From Verrucomicrobiales bacterium (GTDB lineage Bacteria; Verrucomicrobiota; Verrucomicrobiia; Verrucomicrobiales; DEV007), in NCBI GenBank assembly GCA_016795385.1, contig JAEUHI010000041.1, forward strand, positions 1 through 64,000: 64,000 nucleotides of DNA, given 5' to 3'. The translations under genes and the position numbers were made by a program. Each line of letters starts with the position of its first letter. The stretch's first letter is position 1. This document shows positions 32,103-40,158 of the stretch, piece by piece. The notes beneath the pieces were generated by a model. That model saw nothing but the letters and a program-made list of their open reading frames with translations, was not told the origin of the DNA and searched no databases.

Positions 32103-32175
32103 GGGGCATTAGCTCAGTTGGTAGAGCACTTGCATGGCATGCAAGGGGTCAGCGGTTCGAATCCGCTATGCTCCA
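32103..32175 (+). tRNA. tRNA-Ala (anticodon GGC)
   Basis: A 73-nt tRNA. The acceptor stem GGGGCAT pairs with ATGCTCC (one G-U), with discriminator A. D-arm GCTC-AGTTGGTA-GAGC, anticodon stem CTTGC/GCAAG with loop ATGGCAT giving anticodon GGC (GCC and GCU codons), T-arm AGCGG-TTCGAAT-CCGCT. The 3' CCA is not encoded (ACTCCC follows), so it must be added. Confidence 0.97.
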
Positions 32176-32177
32176 CT

Positions 32178-32196
32178 CCCCGACCGGTCGTCGGGG
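32178..32196 (+). terminator. Likely terminator hairpin after tRNA-Ala
   Basis: CCCCGAC and GTCGGGG form a perfect 7-bp stem around a 5-nt loop, starting 3 nt after the tRNA. It stands between convergent transcripts. Only a short T-containing tail (CTGTTG) follows, so termination is probable, not certain. Confidence 0.5.
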
Positions 32197-32204
32197 CTGT
32201 TGCC

Positions 32205-32657
32205 TCAGAAGTCATACTTGAGGACACCCGTGCCACGGATGCGCTGACGTCCGATTTTCTTCGGATCGATCGCACGCACCAGCTTCACCGAACCGTACTC
32301 GCCGAAGGTGATGGAACGGCGGCGGATCGTGATGTCGGTGGTGAAGGAGTCGGAGACGTTCACGCCGGACTTGCTGACCTTGAGGACGATTTCGACCGGG
32401 TATCTGCCGGTGAGCCGGCTTTCCGGGACCCGGGTGCCGACTTCGCTCGTCATGGTGCCGCGCAGTTCGACTTCGAGATTGAGCTTCCCGTATTCGCCGT
32501 TGCCACCGACGGTGCCAGTGATGGCCTGACGGGCCTTGTTGTTGTAGATCGATCCGATGAAGCCGATGTTCGCCACCAGATCGTCCGCACCCGCATTCGC
32601 AACACCCGCCAGCAGCATGGCCGCCAGCCCGATCTTCGTCATCCAGAGTTTTTTCAT
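32205..32657 (-). CDS. Small secreted protein, unknown
   Basis: A 150-residue exported protein. MKKLWMTKIGLAAMLLAG opens a signal peptide ending near ANAGADD. The mature part is beta-rich and lysine/arginine-rich (LVANIGFIGSIYNNKARQ, LNLEVELRGTMTSEVG, VEIVLKVSKSGVNVSD), likely a beta-sandwich or small barrel. No catalytic motif and no known family was recognised. It faces tRNA-Ala across a hairpin and is separated from the fasciclin gene by a terminator, so it is probably transcribed alone. The in-frame ATG at 32690 lies before the signal and is unlikely. Confidence 0.65.
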   Translation of the reverse strand: MKKLWMTKIGLAAMLLAGVANAGADDLVANIGFIGSIYNNKARQAITGTVGGNGEYGKLNLEVELRGTMTSEVGTRVPESRLTGRYPVEIVLKVSKSGVNVSDSFTTDITIRRRSITFGEYGSVKLVRAIDPKKIGRQRIRGTGVLKYDF

Positions 32658-32751
32658 TTGAGAGAGTCCCCGGGTTGAGTGGGGAAACACCGCGAACGAT
32701 ACGGGCGCGGAGAGACCCCGTCAAACCGCCTCGACGGACTCTTTCGGGCAA

Positions 32752-32787
32752 CAAAAAACGGCCGCCCTTTTCCAAGGACGGCCGTTG
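32752..32787 (-). terminator. Rho-independent terminator of the fasciclin gene
   Basis: On the minus strand AACGGCCG and CGGCCG bracket a loop and are followed directly by TTTTTTGT. It lies about 50 nt after the stop of the fasciclin gene and has the standard stem plus T-run form. Confidence 0.8.
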
Positions 32788-32838
32788 CATAACCAGAGGG
32801 CGGATGGAGGAGGGAATCCGCCGCTCCAGCAGCCCATC

Positions 32839-33330
32839 TCATTCAGGGAGAATCACGCTGTCGATGACGTGGATGACGCCGTTTTTGCCGACGAGATCGG
32901 TTTTGACGACCTTGGCTCCATCGATCATCACGGCACCGTCCTTGACCTCGATGGTGGCTTCCTTGCCATTCACGGTCGCGACCTTGCCGGCTTTCACATC
33001 GGCGGCCATGACTTTGCCGGCGACGACGTGGTAGGTGAGAATGCCGGTGAGCTTCTCCTTGTTCTCGGGCTTGAGAAGCGTCTCGACGGTGCCCTCGGGC
33101 AGCTTCGCGAAGGCTTCGTTGGTGGGGGCGAAGATGGTGAAGGGACCATCGCCCGAGAGGGTCTCGACGAGACCGGCCGCCTTCACCGCAGCGACGAGAG
33201 TGGAGAAATCCTCGGCTCCAGCGGCGATTTCGACGACCGTTTTGGAGGCGGGTTCGGCGCGGAGCGCGGGGGTCGCAAGTCCGGCGACAAGGGCGAGAGA
33301 GGCAAGGGAGAGGAAACAGCGTTTTTTCAT
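32839..33330 (-). CDS. Secreted fasciclin (FAS1) domain protein
   Basis: A 163-residue protein: signal peptide ([17 protein letters not shown] to LRAEP) plus one FAS1 domain. The H1 box reads [17 protein letters not shown], the middle Y-H motif TYHVVAGKV, and the H2 box [13 protein letters not shown]. Single-domain secreted FAS1 proteins mediate weak adhesion or matrix contacts in bacteria. The start MKKR gives a proper signal peptide; a longer frame upstream has none. The gene stands alone, with a terminator behind it and an AT-rich stretch in front. Confidence 0.93.
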   Translation of the reverse strand: MKKRCFLSLASLALVAGLATPALRAEPASKTVVEIAAGAEDFSTLVAAVKAAGLVETLSGDGPFTIFAPTNEAFAKLPEGTVETLLKPENKEKLTGILTYHVVAGKVMAADVKAGKVATVNGKEATIEVKDGAVMIDGAKVVKTDLVGKNGVIHVIDSVILPE

Positions 33331-33419
33331 ATCAAGAGGAGGTTGGTTGGATTTGCAGGCACCACACCCACCCGGGTGGAGCTTGCCTGTCCCCTCGTTA
33401 CGGGTGCCCTTCCCGGATG

Positions 33420-33485
33420 GCCGCTTTTTTATTCGACATTTATTAGACAATATTTAAACAAATATTTGAACAGATTCTCTCAATA
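33420..33485. promoter_or_regulatory. AT-rich intergenic stretch, likely promoter region
   Basis: In contrast to the GC-rich surroundings this segment is strongly AT-rich and contains AATATTT-AAAC-AAATATT, a near palindrome (33449-33467). It lies between the divergent fasciclin and SFPD-repeat genes, so it may carry promoters for both. No confident -35/-10 pair could be assigned. Confidence 0.4.
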
Positions 33486-33537
33486 ACGGTCGCGGGGCTT
33501 GCTTGCCTGAAAAGCCGGGTTCATTCGTCCTTCGCGC

Positions 33538-33870
33538 ATGAACCGTCCCACCCTCCGCGATTTCGCACTGCTCTTCTTTGGCTCCGCCTTGTTCCTCGCC
33601 CTGCCGCTTTCGGCGAACAATCCCCTCTCCTCCTCGGCCATTGCCAAGGTCTATGGGAAGATCCAGTTCGTCTCGAGCTTTCCCGATTACAAAGTGCAGG
33701 TCGTCACCTCGTTTCCGGATTTGAAGGTCCAGAAAGTCAGCTCGTTTCCTGATGCCGTCGGCAAATGGCAGATCGTGGAAAGCTTCCCCGACTTCAAAAT
33801 TCAGATTGTGGAGAGCTTCCCGGATTTTAAGGTCCAGTATGTCGAGAGTTTCCCCGGACTCGCCCGCTAG
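33538..33870 (+). CDS. Small exported protein of six SFPD-type repeats
   Basis: A 110-residue protein. After a hydrophobic leader (about 8-26) the whole mature part consists of six units of about 10-13 residues with consensus hydrophobic-Q/K-x-V-x-SFPD-x-K: IQFVSSFPDYK, VQVVTSFPDLK, VQKVSSFPDAVGK, WQIVESFPDFK, IQIVESFPDFK and VQYVESFPGLA. Alternating hydrophobic residues predict a small beta-solenoid or stacked hairpins. The family was not recognised with certainty, although similar tiny repeat proteins seem widespread. Its end overlaps the start of the nuclease gene by 32 nt in another frame, suggesting coupled expression. The function is unknown. Confidence 0.75.
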   Translation: MNRPTLRDFALLFFGSALFLALPLSANNPLSSSAIAKVYGKIQFVSSFPDYKVQVVTSFPDLKVQKVSSFPDAVGKWQIVESFPDFKIQIVESFPDFKVQYVESFPGLAR

Positions 33871-34759
33871 GCGCTGCCTCCCCTTCCACCGCTTTTTCAC
33901 CGGCTGCCTCGTCCTCGCCTGCTCCCTCGCCCGGGCCCAGGAGCCTTTGCAAGAGATCCCGGGTTGCTCCTATGTCGCGACCGACTGGGCCGACGGCGAT
34001 TCCTTTCTCGTCCGCCTGCCCGATGGGAAGGAAACGGTGCTGCGTCTGTATTTCGTCGATTGCCTTGAAACGGATGTGGCTGACGTCACCGGAAAACGCC
34101 GCCTCCGCGAACAAGCCCGCTATTTCGGCGTGGAGGATTTCGCGCTCGCCCACCAGTTCGGCACGGAAGCCAAGCGCTGGGTGGCGGAGACCCTCGCGGA
34201 GCCCTTCACCGTGCACACGGCTTTCTCCAAGGCCCCGGGCCGCTCGGGCACGCCACGGCATTACGCCTTCATCACGACCCAAAGCGGGCGCGACCTCGGG
34301 GAGTGGCTCGTTGAAAAGGGATTCGCACGCGCCTTCGGCTTCGGCCGATCGCTGCCCAACGGCACGAGGCGCGACGACTGGCAGGCCGAGCTGGAGGATG
34401 CCGAACTTTCCGCCGCGCTCCGGGGCCGGGGCCTTTGGAAACACTGCGATCCCGACAAGCTCGTCGCAATGCGCCGGGAGCAACGCGAGGAACTGCGCGC
34501 CCTCGAGGCCATCGACGACGCCCTCACCACGGCCCCGCCGGAAGAGCCGGTCGATTTGAATTCCGCCTCGCTGGAAGAGCTCGTGCGGACGGGGCTCCGC
34601 GAATCTCTGGCGGACGAGGTCATCAAACATCGTCCCTTTTCCAGCCTCGACGAACTCACCGAGGTGCGCGGGATCGGACCGGCCACCTTGGCGAAGGTGC
34701 GTCCTTATCTGAAAATTGTCTCCGGATCGAACGAATCGCCCGACAAACCCGCACCTTGA
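33839..34759 (+). CDS. Secreted nuclease: SNase-like domain plus helix-hairpin-helix
   Basis: A 306-residue protein. The N-terminus has a signal-like stretch (FFTGCLVLACSLARAQ). Residues about 40-200 resemble a thermonuclease (SNase) domain: DWADGDSFLVRLPDGK, TVLRLYFVDCLETD (Arg and Asp positions), and GRDLGEWLVEKGFARAFG. Residues about 240-295 form a ComEA-type helix-hairpin-helix DNA-binding unit: VDLNSASLEELVR, ADEVIKHRPFSSLDELTEVRGIG, then PATLAKVRPYL. The combination suggests a secreted or periplasmic DNase, perhaps for DNA uptake or nutrient release. The start lies inside the preceding gene; no later ATG keeps the signal. Catalytic residues are only partly clear. Confidence 0.78.
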   Translation: MSRVSPDSPARRCLPFHRFFTGCLVLACSLARAQEPLQEIPGCSYVATDWADGDSFLVRLPDGKETVLRLYFVDCLETDVADVTGKRRLREQARYFGVEDFALAHQFGTEAKRWVAETLAEPFTVHTAFSKAPGRSGTPRHYAFITTQSGRDLGEWLVEKGFARAFGFGRSLPNGTRRDDWQAELEDAELSAALRGRGLWKHCDPDKLVAMRREQREELRALEAIDDALTTAPPEEPVDLNSASLEELVRTGLRESLADEVIKHRPFSSLDELTEVRGIGPATLAKVRPYLKIVSGSNESPDKPAP

Positions 34760-34792
34760 TTCTTGGTCCGTTCGCGTCTCCCTTTACGGGAC

Positions 34793-35581
34793 ATGGATCG
34801 TGATCAAAACCTCTCCCGCTTTCTCCAATCCGACGGACGCACCGTCATCCTCCCCATCGACCACGGCACCGCCATCCCCGTGCCCGGTCTCGAAGACCCG
34901 ATAGGGTTGATCGAGCAACTGAACCCTGTTGTGGATGGCTACGTCGTGAATCTCGGTCTCGCCTTTGCCGCCGCCGAGGTCCTCGAGGGTAAGGGCGTCT
35001 GCCTGCGCACCGACTGCTACAAGCCCCGCTACGGCGACAATCTCGACGAGGGCAGCTACCGCCTCTACGGAGCCGACGAGGCCCTCACCTGCGGGGCCCA
35101 CGCGATGATGAACATGCTTTACACCCATCACTCGAACGAGACGGGGATTTTCCGTGAAGCGGCCGAGCTCATCGCCGAGAGTCTCGACGCGGACGTGCCA
35201 GTGATCCTCGAGGCGCTGCCCTTCGGGATCGGACGTCCGAACGATTACACCCTGGAAAACATCGGCTACACCGTGCGTGCCGCCGCCGAGCTGGGATCGG
35301 ACATCGTCAAGACCGCCTTCCCCACCGGCGCGAGCGCGGAGGAGTTCGGGGCCATCGTCGAAGCCTGCTTCGTGCCCGTGATCGTGCTGGGCGGAGCCGC
35401 CATGGGCGATGATCGCGCCCTGCTCGAGATGGTGAAAAAGGCCATCGACGGGGGGGCCGCCGGCATCGCCGTGGGACGTAACGTCTGGCAGCATCCCAGC
35501 CCCGCCAAAATCGCCAAAGCCCTCCACGCCATCGTGCATGACGAGGCCACGGTCGATTCGGCGCTGAAGTGCCTTTCTTGA
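34793..35581 (+). CDS. Class I aldolase (DeoC/LacD/FbaB superfamily)
   Basis: A 262-residue cytosolic TIM-barrel aldolase. VILPIDHGTAIPVPGLE is the family's opening strand and loop. GSDIVKTAFPTGAS holds the Schiff-base lysine. VPVIVLGGAAMGDDRALLEMVKKAIDGGAAGIAVGRNVWQ is split over the phosphate-binding GG and GR loops of the closing strands, as in FbaB and LsrF. It may cleave fructose-1,6-bisphosphate or a related phosphorylated sugar such as tagatose or 2-keto-3-deoxy products. The neighbouring genes do not settle the substrate. The start at MDRDQNL was preferred over an ATG 30 nt earlier, which adds a basic stretch not normal for the family. Confidence 0.82.
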   Translation: MDRDQNLSRFLQSDGRTVILPIDHGTAIPVPGLEDPIGLIEQLNPVVDGYVVNLGLAFAAAEVLEGKGVCLRTDCYKPRYGDNLDEGSYRLYGADEALTCGAHAMMNMLYTHHSNETGIFREAAELIAESLDADVPVILEALPFGIGRPNDYTLENIGYTVRAAAELGSDIVKTAFPTGASAEEFGAIVEACFVPVIVLGGAAMGDDRALLEMVKKAIDGGAAGIAVGRNVWQHPSPAKIAKALHAIVHDEATVDSALKCLS

Positions 35582-35600
35582 ACGAAACCTGTTACTGTTG

Positions 35601-35705
35601 CCTCTTACTCTTACTCTTACCTCATACTCATACTCTTACTCAAAACCGAGCGTCCCCAGTAGATCGCTTTTGAGTATGAGTATGAGGTAAGAGTAGGAGT
35701 ATGAG
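35601..35705. repeat. CATACT/CTTACT hairpin element before the radical SAM gene
   Basis: The left arm (35601-35645) is tandem CTTACT/CATACT hexamers; the right arm (about 35667-35705) is the inverted copy built of GAGTAT/GTAAGA units. The shared core CTCTTACCTCATACTCATAC is matched by its complement. The loop is about 20 nt. The element ends exactly 9 nt (ATTTTTACC) before the ATG of the radical SAM gene. A second copy is at 60411-60503. Confidence 0.85.
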
Positions 35706-35714
35706 ATTTTTACC

Positions 35715-36941
35715 ATGATCCTTCCCAGCCTCCAATACGCCGGCCGCATTCTCCGCACCGCGGACAAACGGCACCTCGCCAAGTTCATGTGGAACTTCGG
35801 GGTCAAGGGCATCCGCTCGGTCAACCTCTACAAGGAGCGGATGCGGGACGGGATCTACTTTCCACCCTTCCTCTACCTCTCCATCCTCAACAGTTGCAAC
35901 CTGCGCTGCCAGGGCTGCTGGGTCGACGTCGACAAACCGCAGGTGAAGCTGGATCTCGACGACCTCAACAAGATCGTCAACGAGGCCAAGGAGCACGGCA
36001 ATTCCTTCTTCGGCATTCTCGGGGGCGAACCCTTCATGCACCCGGGGCTTCTCGATTTCCTCGCCGAGCATCCCGATTGTTTCTTCCAGGTCTTCACGAA
36101 CGGCCAGATGATCACGGAGAAAAAGGCGAAGCAGCTCCGCCATCTCGGCAATGCCACGCCCTTGATCTCGATCGAGGGCACCGAGCTCGTCGCCAACGAA
36201 CGACGGGGCGGCAAGGATGTCCTCAACCGCACCCTCAAAGGGCTCGACCACTGCCTCGAAAACCGCCTTCTCACCGGCGTGGCCACGAGTCTTTGCCGGA
36301 CGAACATCGACGAGCTCCTCACCGAGGAATGGTTGCGCAAGCTGATCGATCGCGGCGTCCACTATGCCTGGTATCACACCTACCGTCCGGTGGGGCCGAA
36401 GCCCAACGAGGATCTCGCCCTGACGCCCGAGCAAGCGCGCCGCGTGCGTCAATTCGTCGTCGACATGCGCGTGAAACTGCCCCTCGGCATCATCGACGCC
36501 TACTACGACGGCGAAGGTCGTGCCCTTTGCCCCATGGCCAACGGGATCTCGCACCACATCTCGCCCACCGGTGCGGTCGAGCCCTGCCCCATCATCCAGT
36601 TCGCGACGGAAAACGTGCGCGACGGCTCGATCTACGACATCCTGACCAAGTCCGAATTCCTCCGCGACTTCCGCGAAACGGCGGCGCAGCACACCCGCGG
36701 CTGCATCGTCCTCGAGCGGCCTGATCTGGTGAAGGCCTTGGCCGAGAAACACCACGCCACCGACACGACGATCCGTAAGACGGCCATCGCCGAGCTCGAG
36801 GCGATGACGCCGCGCAACAGCCAGTGGCTGCCCACCGGTGAGGAGATCCCGGAGAAACATCCCGTCTACCGCTGGGCGAAGCGGATCTGGTTCAACGATT
36901 TCGGGGTCTACGACGGGCTCGAGCGACAGGGCCGTGCCTGA
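35715..36941 (+). CDS. Radical SAM protein with C-terminal SPASM-like cysteines
   Basis: A 408-residue iron-sulfur enzyme. FLYLSILNSCNLRCQGCWVD carries the CxxxCxxC cluster that binds the SAM-cleaving 4Fe-4S centre. GGEPFMHPGLLDFL is the GGE motif contacting SAM. A second set of cysteines (ALCPMANGIS, VEPCPIIQF and HTRGCIVL) indicates an extra cluster of the SPASM type. The N-terminal 40 residues are an additional helical part found in this Verrucomicrobia/Deltaproteobacteria group. The modified substrate is not known. It overlaps the glycosylase gene by 1 nt (TGATG), and a hairpin repeat forms most of its 5' leader, so transcript or translation control through that hairpin is conceivable. 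Confidence 0.85.
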   Translation: MILPSLQYAGRILRTADKRHLAKFMWNFGVKGIRSVNLYKERMRDGIYFPPFLYLSILNSCNLRCQGCWVDVDKPQVKLDLDDLNKIVNEAKEHGNSFFGILGGEPFMHPGLLDFLAEHPDCFFQVFTNGQMITEKKAKQLRHLGNATPLISIEGTELVANERRGGKDVLNRTLKGLDHCLENRLLTGVATSLCRTNIDELLTEEWLRKLIDRGVHYAWYHTYRPVGPKPNEDLALTPEQARRVRQFVVDMRVKLPLGIIDAYYDGEGRALCPMANGISHHISPTGAVEPCPIIQFATENVRDGSIYDILTKSEFLRDFRETAAQHTRGCIVLERPDLVKALAEKHHATDTTIRKTAIAELEAMTPRNSQWLPTGEEIPEKHPVYRWAKRIWFNDFGVYDGLERQGRA

Positions 36942-37555
36942 TGCGCCGGGCGAGGTCCTTTGAAATGCGACCCTTTTCACCGGATTTCTTCGCCCGCGAT
37001 CCCCTTGCCTGCGCCCGGGAATTGATCGGTGCGGAACTCGTTCATGAGGGATGTGTCGGCCTCATCCTCGAGACCGAGGCCTACCACGAGGTCGATGATC
37101 CCGCCTGTCATCTCTTCACCCGCCCCTCGGCCCGTGCCTTCGCCCGGAATCATCCTCCCGGCACGGCCTACGTGTATCTGAATTACGGCGTCCATTGGCT
37201 CGTGAACGTGCTCTGTCTCGACGAGCGCAGCGGTCACGCTGGCTTCGTTCTTTTCCGCGCGCTCGATCCTCTCACCGGCATCGATCGGATGCAGGAGCGT
37301 CGGGGCACCACCGAACTCCGGCGTCTGTGTTCGGGGCCCGGAAAACTGACGGCCGCCCTCGGCATCCATGGCGGGCATCACGAGCAGTCCCTCGTGAGCG
37401 ATACGGCCTTCTGCCTGCGTCCGTCCCGGTCGGCACCGAGCCTGGCGATCACGACCGATCGCCGCATCGGCATCTCCGCGGGACAGGATCTGCCGTGGCG
37501 CTTCCTCGCGAAAGATCACCCCGGCGTCTCCGTCCCCGTGGGCAAAGCGCGGTGA
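36941..37555 (+). CDS. DNA-3-methyladenine glycosylase (AAG/MPG type)
   Basis: A 204-residue base-excision repair enzyme flipping out alkylated adenine or hypoxanthine. Family features: FFARDPLACARELIGAEL, LETEAYHEVDDPACH with the catalytic Glu, PPGTAYVYLNYGVHWLVNV with the intercalating Tyr region, LFRALDPLTG and LCSGPGKLTAALGI. Length is normal. The start overlaps the radical SAM stop by one base; a later ATG at 36965 (MRPFSPDFF) aligns better with family N-termini and may be the real start. The pairing with a radical SAM gene is unusual and may be only positional. Confidence 0.9.
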   Translation: MRRARSFEMRPFSPDFFARDPLACARELIGAELVHEGCVGLILETEAYHEVDDPACHLFTRPSARAFARNHPPGTAYVYLNYGVHWLVNVLCLDERSGHAGFVLFRALDPLTGIDRMQERRGTTELRRLCSGPGKLTAALGIHGGHHEQSLVSDTAFCLRPSRSAPSLAITTDRRIGISAGQDLPWRFLAKDHPGVSVPVGKAR

Positions 37556-37573
37556 TCGGTGGTGGAAAGCCGA

Positions 37574-37939
37574 TCAGATCGACTTGTAACGCACCCGCTG
37601 GCCATCCTTGCCACGGGGCCGGTCATCGACCCGGGCCATCGTGCCTTCGGTGACATCGTCCTCTTCATGACGGCGTGGACGCACCGGGGTGAACCCGCGG
37701 CGATCTTCCGCCTCGTTCACCTTCAGCTCACGGCCCCCGAGGGATTTGTTGTTCAAGGCTTCGATCGCCGCCATTCCCTTTTCCTCATCGGCAAGGGTGA
37801 CGAAAGCAAACCCACGGGGCTTCCCCGTCTCGCGATCCTGCGGACGATGGAACTCGAGGACGGGCTCGAACTCGGCGAAAGCGGCGCGCAGCTCGCTGTC
37901 GCTGACGTCGTAGGACAGGTTTCCAACAAATAACTTCAT
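37574..37939 (-). CDS. RNA-binding protein with one RRM
   Basis: A 121-residue protein: one RNA-recognition motif (about 1-80) and a charged, Arg/Asp-rich tail. RNP2 is KLFVGNLSYD and RNP1 is KPRGFAFVTL, both complete with their aromatic contacts. Such Rbp-type proteins, known from cyanobacteria and Verrucomicrobia, bind single-stranded RNA and often respond to cold. It ends 18 nt from the convergent glycosylase gene. The region before its start (37940-38149) is shared with the divergent dehydrogenase gene and includes a small GC hairpin; no promoter was assigned. Confidence 0.93.
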   Translation of the reverse strand: MKLFVGNLSYDVSDSELRAAFAEFEPVLEFHRPQDRETGKPRGFAFVTLADEEKGMAAIEALNNKSLGGRELKVNEAEDRRGFTPVRPRRHEEDDVTEGTMARVDDRPRGKDGQRVRYKSI

Positions 37940-38149
37940 GCTTCACAATGCTTTTCCGGAAGGTCCGCCCGCAGAAGGCGGGCTTCGAGCCGGAACCGGA
38001 TCCTGGAAGCGACGAACCTGACAGATGCCCGATGCAAACAGGGCTTGTTTCTTTCTCCATACGCCACGATCCCGGCTTTGGCGAGGAGCGATTTCATTTT
38101 CCACTTGTCGCCGCGTCCGGCCTCCGTTCCTTTGTCTGCTGCATCCCCC

Positions 38150-39106
38150 ATGACCGCTCCCCTTCCCCGCGTTTTTGTCACCGTCCACATTCCCCTCGAA
38201 CATCTCTCGCCACTCGAAGGGATCGCCGAAATCCTCGTGCCCGACAACGGCGTGAAAGCTGCTCCGCGCGCCCAGGTGCTCGAGCAGATCGGAGATTGCG
38301 TGGCGGTCCTTTCCCAGGGAGAACTGCGCGTCGATGCGGAGTTTCTCGATGCCGCGAAGTCGCTGCGCTTCGTTGCCAATGCCGCCATGGGGATCGACAA
38401 TCTCGACCTCGCCGAGCTGCGCCGGCGCGGCGTCGCCGCGAGCAACACGCCCGCGGCCTTCGCCGAGTCGACCGCCGACCACACCCTCGGGCTGATGCTT
38501 TCCCTCACCCGCCGCCTCGCCGAGGGTGATCGCTTCGTCCGCACCGGTGACTGGGCCCGGCGCGGGATGGAGCCGCTCCGCTGGGAGGGCACCCTGCTCG
38601 GCGGCAAGACCCTCGGCATCATCGGCTACGGCCGCATCGCAAAAATGGTCGAGGCCCGCGCCCGCGCTTTCGACATGGAGGTGATCCACACGAAATCGAC
38701 GCCGCACGATCACGCGGGCTATCGTCCGCTCGAAACCCTCCTCCGCGAATCGGATCTCGTCGTCGTGCTGGTGCCGCTCACTGCCGAGAGCCGCCATCTC
38801 ATCAACGCGGAGCGTCTCTCGTTGATGAAGCCCGGATCGTTCTTCATCAACGTCGCCCGCGGCAAGGTGATGGACGAAGCCGCCCTCGTCGCCGCGCTTC
38901 AATCAGGACATCTCGCCGGTGCCGCGCTCGATGTCTACGAGGAAGAGCCGGTCGTAAACGAGGCGCTATTGTCGATGGAGAACGTCGTCCTGACCCCTCA
39001 CACCGGCGGTGCCACGAAAGAGCAACGCCGCCGCGGCCGCCTCGAGGCCTCGGGGGAAATCGCGAGGTTCCTGCGCGGCGAGGAACGGCTCTTTCCGGTG
39101 GTGTGA
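38150..39106 (+). CDS. D-2-hydroxyacid dehydrogenase (NAD-dependent)
   Basis: A 318-residue two-domain dehydrogenase. The NAD-binding turn is TLGIIGYGRIAKMVEARA. Catalytic residues of the family are visible: Arg in FFINVARGKVMDEAAL, Glu in LDVYEEEPV, and His in VVLTPHTGGAT. The N-terminal part contains SLRFVANAAMGIDNLD and NTPAAFAESTADHTLGLML, the usual substrate-side blocks. It is likely a glyoxylate/hydroxypyruvate reductase or a related enzyme; the substrate is not fixed by sequence. MTAPLPRVFV was chosen as start since it aligns with the family; the longer frame adds an unrelated tail. It converges on the alcohol dehydrogenase gene. Confidence 0.88.
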   Translation: MTAPLPRVFVTVHIPLEHLSPLEGIAEILVPDNGVKAAPRAQVLEQIGDCVAVLSQGELRVDAEFLDAAKSLRFVANAAMGIDNLDLAELRRRGVAASNTPAAFAESTADHTLGLMLSLTRRLAEGDRFVRTGDWARRGMEPLRWEGTLLGGKTLGIIGYGRIAKMVEARARAFDMEVIHTKSTPHDHAGYRPLETLLRESDLVVVLVPLTAESRHLINAERLSLMKPGSFFINVARGKVMDEAALVAALQSGHLAGAALDVYEEEPVVNEALLSMENVVLTPHTGGATKEQRRRGRLEASGEIARFLRGEERLFPVV

Positions 39107-39127
39107 AAAAGACGAAAGTTCGGCAAC

Positions 39128-40150
39128 CTACACAACGATCACCGCCTTGCGCAGCGTGGGATCGGCGATCACCTCGCCGAAACGGCGGGGCACTTCGTCG
39201 AAAGCGATCCGGTGGGTGATCCACGGGCTCGTATCGACCGTCCCGCTCTCCATCGCGGCGATGACCTGGCCGAACTCGGGTGAAGTGGCGTTGCGGCTCG
39301 ACATCACGGTCAACTCGCGCCGATGGAAATTCGGGTCGTTGAAGGTCACCTCGCCCTGAAACAATCCGACGAAAACAATGCGCCCGCCATGGGCCGCGAG
39401 GTCGAAGGTCGAAAGCATGGAGGCGCGGCTGCCGGTCGCGTCAAACACGAGGTCCGGCAATCCCCCGCCCAGTGCCTCGCGCAGCCCGGCGACAAGATCT
39501 CCATCCGGCTTTGCGACGAGGGTCGCATCGACACCCATCACCTCGCGGCAAAAGGCGAGACGCGCTTCGCTGAGATCGGCCACGACGAGCCGTTTTCCGC
39601 GTCCTTTGAGAAAGCTGATGACACTCAGGCCGATCGGTCCCGCTCCCAGGACCAGCACCAGATCCTCGCGCGTCACGAGACTGCGGTTCACGGCGTGTTG
39701 TCCGATGCAGAGCATCTCGACGAGGGCGAGCTGATCGAGCGAAGCCGAGGCGGCGCGATGCAGCTTGTGGATCGGCAGGTTGAGTTCGGGACGCATGCCT
39801 CCATCGCAATGCACCCCAAGGACGCGGAGCGACTCACAGCAGTTCGTCTTGCCCCGCATCGAGGCTGGCGAAGACGGGTCGTTCAGATAAGGCTCGACCG
39901 CGACGATTTCGCCCGGCTTCAGATCCGAGTCTCCATGCACCGCGACGACTTCGGCTCCCAACTCGTGCCCCAGGATCCGCGGATACTCGAAAAAGGGTTG
40001 GCGTCCATGATAGGCGTGGATGTCCGTGCCACACAGGCCGATCCGCCGGATGCGGACACGTGCCTCGCCCGGTGCGGGATCGGGCAGAGACCCCATGCGT
40101 CGCTCGAACCGTCCCGGCTCCGCGAGCACGATCTCGGGTTGGGAGATCAT
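39128..40150 (-). CDS. Zinc-type medium-chain alcohol/sugar dehydrogenase
   Basis: A 340-residue MDR-family dehydrogenase. The catalytic zinc site is present (GLCGTDIHAYHG with Cys, GHELGAEVV with His-Glu), and the NAD fold shows VLVLGAGPIGLSVISFLKG. VEPYLNDPSSPASMRGKTNC replaces the usual lobe with four closely spaced cysteines; only one or two remain, so the structural zinc is probably lost. VLGVHCDGGM resembles L-gulonate/galactitol-type oxidoreductases. The 3' neighbour upstream in transcription is the fumarase gene (8 nt away), so the two are likely co-transcribed. A role in sugar or sugar-acid oxidation is likely; the exact substrate is unknown. Confidence 0.85.
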   Translation of the reverse strand: MISQPEIVLAEPGRFERRMGSLPDPAPGEARVRIRRIGLCGTDIHAYHGRQPFFEYPRILGHELGAEVVAVHGDSDLKPGEIVAVEPYLNDPSSPASMRGKTNCCESLRVLGVHCDGGMRPELNLPIHKLHRAASASLDQLALVEMLCIGQHAVNRSLVTREDLVLVLGAGPIGLSVISFLKGRGKRLVVADLSEARLAFCREVMGVDATLVAKPDGDLVAGLREALGGGLPDLVFDATGSRASMLSTFDLAAHGGRIVFVGLFQGEVTFNDPNFHRRELTVMSSRNATSPEFGQVIAAMESGTVDTSPWITHRIAFDEVPRRFGEVIADPTLRKAVIVV

Positions 40151-40158
40151 TCACCGCC

